Below, one piece after another: positions 1 to 6,104 of a stretch of 9,402 nucleotides of DNA. Position numbers and translations under genes: made by a program. Source of the DNA: Sphingomonadaceae bacterium (lineage in GTDB: Bacteria; Pseudomonadota; Alphaproteobacteria; Sphingomonadales; Sphingomonadaceae). The stretch is taken from positions 1-9,402 of the forward strand of contig CANFIV010000028.1 in NCBI GenBank assembly GCA_947446935.1. The letters are read 5' to 3'. Below the pieces are notes generated by a model. That model did no database searches, was not told where the DNA came from, and saw nothing but the letters and a program-made list of their open reading frames with translations. Numbering within the stretch: the first letter of the stretch is position 1; each line of letters begins with the position of its first letter.

Positions 1-25
1 CTCGACTGTCTGATAAATCCAATCC

Positions 26-60
26 GCAAACGTTTGCAAACAAAAATTGCAAACGTTTGC
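26..60. promoter_or_regulatory. Twin LacI-family operators upstream of the MFS transporter
   Basis: The perfect 12-bp palindrome GCAAACGTTTGC occurs twice, at 26-37 and 49-60, with centres 23 bp apart, a little over two helical turns. A further perfect palindrome, GTTTGCAAAC (32-41), overlaps the first copy. A palindrome with a central CG and flanking AAA/TTT is the classic site shape for LacI-family repressors (PurR and CcpA sites are close relatives). A LacI-family gene lies just beyond the transporter, at 1430-2437, so the inferred role is repression of the transporter by that protein. No other copy of the 12-mer was seen in the window. The sites could also serve a leftward promoter for a gene outside the window. 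Core promoter elements could not be placed with confidence. Confidence 0.85.
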
Positions 61-113
61 GATTTGCTGAAACTGTTGTATCGAGACCACAGCGCAGCGT
101 AAGTCTGCCCCCT

Positions 114-121
114 AGGGAGAG
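114..121 (+). promoter_or_regulatory. Ribosome binding site that sets the transporter start at GTG 126
   Basis: AGGGAGAG lies four bases before the GTG at 126. The same word precedes the first acyl-CoA dehydrogenase gene (3563-3570) and, on the minus strand, the nitronate monooxygenase gene (7084-7091), so it appears to be this genome's usual strong site. It supports GTG 126 over the longer reading frame from TTG 57, which would begin inside the second operator. Confidence 0.75.
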
Positions 122-125
122 CATT

Positions 126-1433
126 GTGACGCATCAGGCCCCCGCCAAGCCGCACTTGACCTTGGCCCGTATCCTGCAGATGAATCTGGGTTTTCTGGGC
201 CTGCAGTTCAGCTTCGGGCTGCAGCAAAGCAACATGGGGCCGATCTACAGCTACCTCGGCGCGGACGAAGGCGCGATGCCGCTGTTGTGGCTGGCAGGGC
301 CGATGACCGGCCTGATCATCCAGCCATTGATCGGCGCGATGAGCGACCGCACGCGCTCCCCTCTCGGCCGACGCACGCCGTACTTTCTGGTGGGCGCCGT
401 GCTGTGCAGCCTATGCCTGTTCGCCATGCCCTACAGCCGCGCACTATGGATCGCCGCGAGCCTGCTCTGGGTGCTGGACGCGGCCAACAACGTGACGATG
501 GAGCCCTACCGCGCCTATGTCAGCGACCGGCTCGACGAGGAGCAACGCCCGCTCGGCTTTCTCACGCAGAGCGCATTCACAGGGCTGGCGCAGACGCTTT
601 CCTACCTCTCGCCCTCGATCCTCGTGTGGTGGGGGGTGAACAAGGACCTGCTCGATTCGAACGGCATTCCCGAGATCACGCGAATCAGTTTCGTGATCGG
701 TGCTGTGCTCTCGATCAGCACCATCCTGTGGTCGGTCTGGCGCGTGCCCGAACTGCCGCTGACGCCGGAGGAAGATGCCGCGTTGGCCGCCACCCCGATA
801 TCGCTCGGCGGTACGCTGGGGGAGCTGGGTGATGCCGTGCGCGAAATGCCCACAGCGATGCGGCAACTGGCGCTCGCCATGCTGTTCCAGTGGTTCGGCA
901 TGTTCTGCTATTGGCAATATGTCGTGCTCGCGCTCGCACGCAGCGTGTTTGGCACGAACGATCCGACGAGCACCGGCTTTCGCGATGCGGGGCTGCTCAA
1001 TGGCCAGCTTGGCGCGTTCTACAATCTCATCGCCTGCCTTTCGGCTTTCGCGATGATCCCGCTGGCCCGGCGATTCGGCGCGAAGCGAATCCACGCCGTC
1101 GCCATGGTCGCCTCGGGCGCGGCGATGCTCACCATCGCATCCACAAGCGCAATTCCGCTCCTCATCGTCGCCATGATCGGAATCGGGGTCGGCTGGGGCA
1201 GCCTGATGGGCAACCCCTACCTCATGCTGGCAGGTGCGATCCCGCCGCAGCGCACCGGGGTCTACATGGGCATCTTCAACATGTTCATCGTGATCCCGAT
1301 GATGATCGAGATCCTGTTCGTGTGGCTGGCCTATCATCCGTTGCTCGGCGGCGATCCCCGCCATGTGCTGATGCTGGGCGGCGCGATGATGGTGGCGGCG
1401 GCGGTGGCAACGATGCGGGTCAGGGCGGCCTAG
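126..1433 (+). CDS. MFS sugar transporter, SLC45/GPH-like
   Basis: The 435-residue product is a polytopic inner-membrane protein with roughly twelve hydrophobic segments. It is probably a proton-coupled importer of a sugar or small glycoside. After a short cytoplasmic N-terminus comes a first membrane segment of the SLC45 style (near residues 16-45). The loop after membrane segment 2 carries SDRTRSPLGRR (residues 73-83), the family version of the MFS motif A, followed by PYFLVGA. Late in the protein, PPQRTGVYMGIFN fits the same family, which includes plant and bacterial sucrose and maltose carriers. GTG 126 is chosen as the start because AGGGAGAG lies just upstream. Two LacI-type operators precede it, and a LacI-family gene follows tail to tail, with its stop codon overlapping this one in CTAG (1430-1433). 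Sugar specificity cannot be read from the sequence; maltose, sucrose or another glycoside are all possible. Confidence 0.85.
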   Translation: MTHQAPAKPHLTLARILQMNLGFLGLQFSFGLQQSNMGPIYSYLGADEGAMPLLWLAGPMTGLIIQPLIGAMSDRTRSPLGRRTPYFLVGAVLCSLCLFAMPYSRALWIAASLLWVLDAANNVTMEPYRAYVSDRLDEEQRPLGFLTQSAFTGLAQTLSYLSPSILVWWGVNKDLLDSNGIPEITRISFVIGAVLSISTILWSVWRVPELPLTPEEDAALAATPISLGGTLGELGDAVREMPTAMRQLALAMLFQWFGMFCYWQYVVLALARSVFGTNDPTSTGFRDAGLLNGQLGAFYNLIACLSAFAMIPLARRFGAKRIHAVAMVASGAAMLTIASTSAIPLLIVAMIGIGVGWGSLMGNPYLMLAGAIPPQRTGVYMGIFNMFIVIPMMIEILFVWLAYHPLLGGDPRHVLMLGGAMMVAAAVATMRVRAA

Positions 1434-2437
1434 GCCGAATCGCGCAGGATCAGTTCTGGCGGCATGACCACCGGGCCGACCTCTTCGCCTTCTATGCGGC
1501 GGAACAGCAGGTCGACCATTGTCCGTGCGCCGGTCGCAACATCCTGCCGGATCGTGGTAAGCGAAGGCGTCGTATACATGGCGATCAGCACGTCGTCGTA
1601 TCCCACTACGCCAACATCCTGCGGCACGCGCTTGCCATGCGCCGCGAGCGCCCTGAGCGCGCTCATCGCGATCACGTCCGAGGCGGCGACGATCCCATCG
1701 GGCGAGGGATGCCCGGCCAGATAATCCTCGATCGCGCTGTAGGATGCCTCACCGGTGAGGTGCACCGGCAGCAAAGTGGCCACCTCGCTGCCCGCCGCCT
1801 CCAATGCTTGCTTGAAGCCGGCATAGCGTGCGGCGAATTCCGGCACTTCGGTATTGCCGAAAAAGGCGAGCCGCTTGCGCCCTTGCGCAAGCAGATGCTC
1901 CGCCGCCAGGCGCCCGCCCGCAACGTTGTCCGAACCGACAGTGATTTGCGCTGAGCCCGCCCGATCCGCTCCCCACACAATCATCGGCCGATAGCGCGCC
2001 GCGACCCGCTCGATCGTTTCCATCTGGTTGGACTGGCCGATCACGATCACTCCATCGACCCGCCCGGCATCGACGATATCATCCAGCCACTCGTCATCCT
2101 GTGGAATCACGCGCGTAAGCAGCAGATCGTGCCCGCGATCGGCGATGGCATCGGCCAGCGGGCCGAGCAGGCTCATGAAGAACGGATCGGAAAGGTGCTG
2201 CTCCGCCTCGTGCCCCAGCGGCAGGACGACACCGATCGCGCCGGTACGCTTCAGGCGCAAGTTGCGTGCCGCCTGGTTGAGCCGGAAGCCGTGTTCGCGC
2301 GCCAAAGCCGCAATGCGCGTGCGCGTCGCCTCGGCAATGACCGGGTTTCCGGCGAGCGCGCGTGAGACCGTGGCGACCGAGACACCCGCGATTTGCGCGA
2401 GTTCTGCCAAAGTCGTGACGGGGGATTGCGTTGCCAT
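1430..2437 (-). CDS. LacI-family transcriptional repressor
   Basis: The 335-residue product has the full LacI/GalR layout. An N-terminal helix-turn-helix spans about residues 9-30, with recognition helix SVATVSRAL at 20-28. A hinge of the form NQAARNLRLKRTGAIGVV follows at about 54-71. The rest is a periplasmic-binding-like sugar-sensing domain, with SDNVAGGRLAAEHLLAQG, VAASDVIAMSALRAL, VGVVGYDD and PSLTTIRQD as family landmarks. Repressors with VATVSR recognition helices typically bind palindromes with a central CG, matching the GCAAACGTTTGC pair at 26-60. The inferred role is therefore local control of the adjacent transporter, released by a sugar. The ATG at 2437 fits the usual distance to the helix-turn-helix, but no strong Shine-Dalgarno is visible; CAGGTG lies more than ten bases upstream. 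No copy of the 12-mer operator lies before this gene, so autoregulation through it is not supported. Confidence 0.93.
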   Translation of the reverse strand: MATQSPVTTLAELAQIAGVSVATVSRALAGNPVIAEATRTRIAALAREHGFRLNQAARNLRLKRTGAIGVVLPLGHEAEQHLSDPFFMSLLGPLADAIADRGHDLLLTRVIPQDDEWLDDIVDAGRVDGVIVIGQSNQMETIERVAARYRPMIVWGADRAGSAQITVGSDNVAGGRLAAEHLLAQGRKRLAFFGNTEVPEFAARYAGFKQALEAAGSEVATLLPVHLTGEASYSAIEDYLAGHPSPDGIVAASDVIAMSALRALAAHGKRVPQDVGVVGYDDVLIAMYTTPSLTTIRQDVATGARTMVDLLFRRIEGEEVGPVVMPPELILRDSA

Positions 2438-2578
2438 GGCATGCTTTTGGCACCTGTGCCGCCTTTCGCCAACAGGGCGGTTTGCCGCTGTCCCGGTGTT
2501 TCACGCTGTGCCCAGCCCTTGCGGGGCACGAGCGGATGGTCAATGTCATGCCATTATGGCCCGGCACAGGAGAGACCG
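2438..2578. promoter_or_regulatory. Divergent promoter region between lacI and the FAH gene, with repeated GGCAC/GTGCC words
   Basis: This 141-bp gap must hold the promoters of the lacI gene (leftward) and the FAH-family gene (rightward). GGCAC or its complement GTGCC occurs five times: 2449-2453, 2456-2460, 2508-2512, 2525-2529 and 2563-2567. The first two form the palindrome GGCAC-CT-GTGCC (2449-2460). Another pair can form a six-base stem, GTGCCC (2508-2513) with GGGCAC (2524-2529). A short GCCAT-T-ATGGC palindrome lies at 2550-2560. A sound ribosome binding site, AGGAGA (2568-2573), precedes ATG 2579. Specific -35 and -10 boxes could not be assigned with confidence. Confidence 0.5.
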
Positions 2579-3424
2579 ATGAAGCTTGCGACTTTCACCA
2601 ACGGCGGAGCCGCCATGCCGGGTGTGGTGATAAACGAGACCACGATCGTGCCGCTGGGCGCGTTGGCGCCAGACATGCTCACCCTCATCGCCAATTGGGA
2701 TGCGCTTCAGGGCGCGGTTGAAGCGGCAGCGGCAGCCCGCACCGGCGCACTTGATCTCGCTGCGGTCCGCTTGCTGGCCCCCGTGCCGCGCCCCGGCAAA
2801 ATTCTGGCGATCGGGCTCAATTATGCCGATCATATCGCGGAAACGGGTATGGAAAAGCCAGTACACCAGATCTGGTTCACCAAGCCCGGCACCGCCGTAA
2901 ATGGCCCCTACGATGACATCCAGATTCCGCGCGGATCGACGATGACCGACTATGAGGTCGAGATGGTCGTGGTGATCGGCAAGGGCGGCCGCCATATCGC
3001 GAAGGAAGACGCGGCCGCGCATGTTTTCGGCTACTGTGTCGGCAACGATGTGAGCGAGCGCGTCTGGCAGCGGCGCACCGCGCAGTTCACGCTGGGCAAG
3101 GCGTTCGACACGCACGCCCCGTTCGGCCCGTGGATCACCACGGCAGATGCGGCGGGCGATGTGCATGAACTGGGCATTCGCTGCGTGGTCGATGGCGAAA
3201 CCCGGCAGGATTCGAACACGCAGCACCTCATCTTCTCTGTGTGGGATCAGATTGCCGAGCTTTCGACCGTGATGACGCTCGAACCGGGCGACGTGATCTA
3301 CACCGGCACGCCTGGCGGCGTCGGCGCCGCGCGCAAGCCGCCCGCGATGCTTTTGCCTGGCTGCCACGTGCGCTGCGAGATCGACGGGCTCGGCGCGATC
3401 GAATCCCGGTGCATCGCGGAGTAA
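2579..3424 (+). CDS. Fumarylacetoacetate hydrolase (FAH) family protein
   Basis: The 281-residue product is a metal-dependent FAH-superfamily enzyme. The superfamily includes fumarylacetoacetate hydrolase, fumarylpyruvate and acylpyruvate hydrolases, 2-keto-4-pentenoate hydratase-like enzymes and oxaloacetate decarboxylases. Landmarks in order are PGKILAIGLNYADHIAE (72-88), the metal-ligand motif DYEVEM with Glu126 and Glu128, GNDVSER with the third ligand Asp157, and YTGTPGGVG (241-249). The sole FAH domain and the length of about 280 residues match single-domain bacterial members. ATG 2579 is chosen because AGGAGA lies five bases upstream and the MKLATF start suits the family; the frame stays open further upstream, but that part runs into the intergenic region. 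The gene stands alone between lacI and the dehydrogenase operon. Context hints at carbon-skeleton or aromatic catabolism, but the substrate is not determined. Confidence 0.88.
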   Translation: MKLATFTNGGAAMPGVVINETTIVPLGALAPDMLTLIANWDALQGAVEAAAAARTGALDLAAVRLLAPVPRPGKILAIGLNYADHIAETGMEKPVHQIWFTKPGTAVNGPYDDIQIPRGSTMTDYEVEMVVVIGKGGRHIAKEDAAAHVFGYCVGNDVSERVWQRRTAQFTLGKAFDTHAPFGPWITTADAAGDVHELGIRCVVDGETRQDSNTQHLIFSVWDQIAELSTVMTLEPGDVIYTGTPGGVGAARKPPAMLLPGCHVRCEIDGLGAIESRCIAE

Positions 3425-3457
3425 GGTTGTATTACCGTGGGCGCACCAAATGCGCAC

Positions 3458-3474
3458 TTGACGTTTACGTAAAC
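3458..3474 (+). promoter_or_regulatory. Promoter-like -35 hexamer with overlapping palindrome ahead of the dehydrogenase operon
   Basis: TTGACG (3458-3463) is a good -35 hexamer. It overlaps the perfect 12-bp palindrome GTTTACGTAAAC (3463-3474), about 100 bp before the first acyl-CoA dehydrogenase start. MerR-family regulators bind palindromes placed between -35 and -10. From memory, the MerR-type regulator LiuR of branched-chain amino acid and fatty acid catabolism uses TTTACGT-like sites. The link to LiuR is an inference from resemblance and from the target genes. A -10 box was not clear; candidates near 3481-3495 are weak. Confidence 0.5.
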
Positions 3475-3562
3475 AGCAAGGATGGTCGGAATAGGAAACA
3501 GGTTTCACACCGAAACCCGATTCACGCCATACCATGACCGGACAAGGCCCCAAGGGCCGCAA

Positions 3563-3570
3563 AGGGAGAG
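3563..3570 (+). promoter_or_regulatory. Ribosome binding site that sets the dehydrogenase alpha start at GTG 3576
   Basis: AGGGAGAG lies five bases before GTG 3576. The alternative ATG at 3534 has no such site and would add a 14-residue, Gly/Lys/Arg-rich leader (MTGQGPKGRKGRAP) not expected in this family. The product from GTG 3576 begins MHLDFSPEDLAFQQEV, the standard opening of such dehydrogenases. Confidence 0.75.
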
Positions 3571-3575
3571 CACCC

Positions 3576-4769
3576 GTGCATCTTGATTTCAGCCCCGAGG
3601 ATCTGGCCTTCCAGCAGGAAGTCCGCACCTTCATCGCCGAGAACTACCCCGCCGATTTGCGCGGCAAGCAGGATGAGGGCGACGAGCTTTCCAAGGAGGA
3701 TTTCCTCTCCTGGCACAAGGTTCTGGCGAAGAAGGGTTGGATCGCCCCGGCATGGCCGGTCGAATATGGCGGCACCGGCTGGACCGCTACGCAGAAGTAC
3801 ATCTGGTCCGAAGAGACCGCGCGCGCGGACTGCATACGCCTGATGCCCTTCGGCCTCTCGATGGTCGGCCCGGTGATCTACACCTTCGGCACGCCCGAAC
3901 AGAAGGCGAAGTTCCTCCCCGGCATCCTTTCGGGCGATGTGTGGTGGTGCCAAGGGTATTCGGAGCCGGGCTCGGGTTCAGACCTCGCCTCGCTGCGCAC
4001 CAAGGCTGTGCTTGATGGCAACGAGTACGTGGTCAACGGTCAGAAGACCTGGACGACGATGGCGCAGCATGCCGACTGGGGCTTCTTCCTCGTCCGCACC
4101 AACCCCGATGCCAAGCAGCAGGAAGGCATCTCGTTCCTGCTCGTCGATATGAAGACCCCCGGCATCACCGTGCGCCCGATCATCACCTTGGGCGGTGAGC
4201 ACGAAGTCAACGAAGTCTGGCTCGAAGACGTGCGCGTGCCGGTGGAAAACCGCATCTACGAAGAGAACAAGGGCTGGACTTGCGCCAAGTTCCTCCTGGC
4301 GCACGAACGCACCGGCATTGCCGGGGTCGCGGCTTCCAAGCGCGGCATCGAGAAGGTCAAGACCATCGCCCGCACCGAGCTGGACGGCGACAAGCCGCTG
4401 CTCGCCAACGCCTTCTTCAAGCGCAAGATCGCCGAGTTGGAAATGGACCTGACCGCGCTTGAATATACCGAGCTGCGCAGCCTTGCGGGCGAAAGCGCCG
4501 GCAAGGGCCCGGGGCCCGAATCGAGCCTGCTCAAGATCAAGGGTTCGGAAATCCAGCAGCGGCTCACAGAGCTGACCCTGGAAGCGGTGGGCCACTATGG
4601 CGCGCCCTATTTCCGCGGCTTCGGCGAAGGCGACAACGCGCACCCGATCGGCCCGGATTATGCGCACCGCGCCGCGCCGACCTATTTCAACACCCGCAAG
4701 ACGACGATCTACGGCGGGTCGAACGAGATCCAGCGCAACATCATCGCCAAGATGGTGCTGGGGCTCTGA
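3576..4769 (+). CDS. Acyl-CoA dehydrogenase, alpha (large, catalytic) subunit type
   Basis: The 397-residue flavoprotein is predicted to oxidise an acyl-CoA thioester to the 2-enoyl-CoA, passing electrons to electron-transfer flavoprotein. In order it has the N-terminal helical domain (MHLDFSPEDLAFQQEV), the substrate and flavin loop EPGSGSD (130-136), GQKTWTT (156-161), and the C-terminal signature TIYGGSNEIQRNII (from about 377). The position of the MCAD catalytic Glu (YEGT) is a Gly here. The probable base is Glu244 in LLAHERTGIAG, the isovaleryl-CoA dehydrogenase / FadE26 position. The usual Arg-x-x-Phe-Gly flavin-binding stretch is not evident, but it is present in the next gene's product. 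This split is typical of heteromeric enzymes such as PimC/PimD and ChsE4-ChsE5. The gene is followed after 61 bases by the beta-type gene. The substrate could be a dicarboxylic, branched or steroid-side-chain acyl-CoA. Confidence 0.88.
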   Translation: MHLDFSPEDLAFQQEVRTFIAENYPADLRGKQDEGDELSKEDFLSWHKVLAKKGWIAPAWPVEYGGTGWTATQKYIWSEETARADCIRLMPFGLSMVGPVIYTFGTPEQKAKFLPGILSGDVWWCQGYSEPGSGSDLASLRTKAVLDGNEYVVNGQKTWTTMAQHADWGFFLVRTNPDAKQQEGISFLLVDMKTPGITVRPIITLGGEHEVNEVWLEDVRVPVENRIYEENKGWTCAKFLLAHERTGIAGVAASKRGIEKVKTIARTELDGDKPLLANAFFKRKIAELEMDLTALEYTELRSLAGESAGKGPGPESSLLKIKGSEIQQRLTELTLEAVGHYGAPYFRGFGEGDNAHPIGPDYAHRAAPTYFNTRKTTIYGGSNEIQRNIIAKMVLGL

Positions 4770-4780
4770 CATATACCTGA

Positions 4781-4810
4781 GGCCGCCGCGCACGCACTAA
4801 CGCGGCGGCC
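4781..4810. terminator. Perfect 10-bp GC-rich hairpin between the two dehydrogenase genes
   Basis: GGCCGCCGCG (4781-4790) is followed by a ten-base loop and its exact complement CGCGGCGGCC (4801-4810). It starts 11 bases after the alpha-subunit stop and ends 20 bases before the beta-subunit start. Only CTGTTT follows, so it is a poor match to an intrinsic terminator. Partial termination, 3'-end stabilisation of the alpha transcript, or RNA processing that sets subunit ratio are all possible. The hairpin is seen directly; the role is inferred. Confidence 0.6.
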
Positions 4811-4830
4811 CTGTTTGGGATTTGAGGACA

Positions 4831-5961
4831 ATGGATTTCAGCTACACCGAAACGCAGGACATGCTGCGCGACACTCTCGCGCGCTTCCTTGCCGACACGT
4901 ATGATTTTGAAACGCGCAAGAAGATGCTCACGCGCCCTGAAGGCCGCGATCCCGGCATCTGGCGTGCGCTCGCCACCGAGCTCGGCATTCTGGGCGCGCC
5001 CTTTGCCGAAGAGCACGGCGGCCTCGGCGGCGGTGCGCTCGAGAACATGATCATGATGGAAGAGCTCGGCAAGGTCATCGCGATCGAGCCCTATCTCCAG
5101 ACCGTGGTTATCGGCGGCGGCGCGCTGAAGCATAGCGGCGGTGCCCGTGCCGATGCCGTGATCCCCGAAATCATTGCCGGCAACGCCGTGATCGCCTTTG
5201 CCTATGCCGAGCCGCAGGGCCGCTACGACCTCGCCAACGTGCGCACCAGCGCCAAGGCGGATGGCGCAGGCTATGTGCTTTCGGGCCACAAGGCGGTGGT
5301 CTATGCCGCGCCCTGGGCGACGCACTTGCTCGTCACCGCACGCACCGGCGGCTCATCGCGCGAGCGTGAGGGCGTCGAGCTGTTCCTGATCGACGCCACC
5401 CTGCCCGGCATCGTCCGCCGTGATTACCCGACGGTGGACGGCTTTCAGGCGAGCGAAGTCTATTTCGAAAACGTCGCGATCCCCGGCGATGCGCTGGTGC
5501 CCGGCGGCATCGGCCTCATCGAGCTTCTGGTCGACGAGGCCACCGTGGCCGTGTGCGGCGAGGCCTGCGGGGTCAGCCGCAAGCTGCTCGATGGCACGCT
5601 CGACTACACCAAGCAGCGCAAGCAGTTCGGCCAGCCGATCGGCAAGTTCCAGGTGCTGCAGCACCGCATGGCCGACATGTTTGTCGAGGTCGAGCAAATC
5701 GCTTCGATGGCGCTGATGGGCACGCTCAAGCTCGACACGCCTGCCGCCGAGCGCAAGGCCGCGGTCAGCCTCGCCAAGGCCAAGGTCTCGCGCTCGCTCA
5801 ACTTCGTCGGCCAGAACGCGATCCAGACGCACGGCGGCATCGGCATCACGGTGGAACTGGCCATCGGACACTATTTCAAGCGCGGCACGATGATCGAGAA
5901 CCAGTTCGGCTCGGCCGATTTCCACCTTGGCCGGTTTGAAGATCTGACGCTGGCGGATTGA
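4831..5961 (+). CDS. Acyl-CoA dehydrogenase, beta (small) subunit type
   Basis: The 376-residue product belongs to the acyl-CoA dehydrogenase family and resembles the small subunit of pimeloyl-CoA dehydrogenase (PimD) and FadE27-like proteins. The N-terminal domain starts MDFSYTETQDMLRDTLARFL. The mid-domain loop is degenerate: YAEPQGRYDLANVR replaces the EPGSGSD seen in the partner. The flavin-binding stretch YTKQRKQFGQPIGKFQ and QHRMADM (about 259-283) is canonical, as is QTHGGIGIT (332-340). The YGGSNEIQR signature is absent. A Glu in LLVDEATVAVCGEA (near 236) aligns roughly with the alpha-subunit base, so its own activity cannot be excluded. ATG 4831 is preferred over TTG 4822 because GAGGA (4824-4828) precedes it closely. 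The gene is co-directional with the alpha gene, and a shared transcript is likely, subject to the hairpin between them. Confidence 0.88.
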   Translation: MDFSYTETQDMLRDTLARFLADTYDFETRKKMLTRPEGRDPGIWRALATELGILGAPFAEEHGGLGGGALENMIMMEELGKVIAIEPYLQTVVIGGGALKHSGGARADAVIPEIIAGNAVIAFAYAEPQGRYDLANVRTSAKADGAGYVLSGHKAVVYAAPWATHLLVTARTGGSSREREGVELFLIDATLPGIVRRDYPTVDGFQASEVYFENVAIPGDALVPGGIGLIELLVDEATVAVCGEACGVSRKLLDGTLDYTKQRKQFGQPIGKFQVLQHRMADMFVEVEQIASMALMGTLKLDTPAAERKAAVSLAKAKVSRSLNFVGQNAIQTHGGIGITVELAIGHYFKRGTMIENQFGSADFHLGRFEDLTLAD

Positions 5962-5983
5962 GGCTGGCACGCTCACTTTGCTC

Positions 5984-6096
5984 TCTCTCCATCAGGGGAG
6001 AGATACGAAGGCTTGGCGCGCAGCGCTTAGCCGAAGTTGAGAGGGGCTCGGGCGCGTGCCCCTCTCGTGGGCCCTCTCCCCTGAAGGGGAGAGGGC
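5984..6096. repeat. Composite palindromic intergenic element with three hairpins
   Basis: The convergent gap between the dehydrogenase operon and the nitronate monooxygenase gene is almost filled by hairpins. Hairpin 1 pairs TCTCTCC (5984-5990) with GGAGAGA (5997-6003). Hairpin 2 pairs GAGAGGGGC (6039-6047) with GCCCCTCTC (6058-6066). Hairpin 3 pairs GCCCTCTCCCC (6071-6081) with GGGGAGAGGGC (6086-6096) around a TGAA loop. Between 1 and 2, GGCTTGGCGC and GCGCTTAGCC (6010-6032) form an imperfect stem. Hairpins 1 and 3 are diverged inverted copies of one another, so the whole looks like a REP- or MITE-like unit with inverted ends. Short CTCTCCCC-type repeats of this look are common between genes in alphaproteobacteria. 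Without U-tracts it is not a classic terminator, though it may stop transcription from both sides. Confidence 0.7.
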
Positions 6097-6104
6097 TAAG
6101 AACA

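Noticed and set aside
26..60. PurR-type purine regulon sites
   Set aside because: The palindrome does resemble the E. coli PurR core, but the neighbouring genes are a sugar-type transporter and a LacI-family repressor, and no purine gene is in the window.
57..125. TTG 57 as the start of the MFS transporter, adding 23 residues
   Set aside because: The TTG lies inside the second operator palindrome and has no ribosome binding site, while GTG 126 has AGGGAGAG four bases upstream and yields a typical family N-terminus.
444..1364. Minus-strand open frame opposite the transporter
   Set aside because: Strongly His/Arg/Glu-rich with no domain signature; it mirrors the codon structure of the transporter gene.
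3441..3455. GCGCA/TGCGC stem after the FAH-family gene as a terminator
   Set aside because: The stem has only five base pairs, no U-tract follows, and such short GC stems are frequent in this sequence.
2546..3634. Long minus-strand open frame opposite the FAH-family gene
   Set aside because: The composition is of the shadow type (Arg, His, Gly), it runs antisense through the recognised metal-binding motifs, and it has no ribosome binding site.
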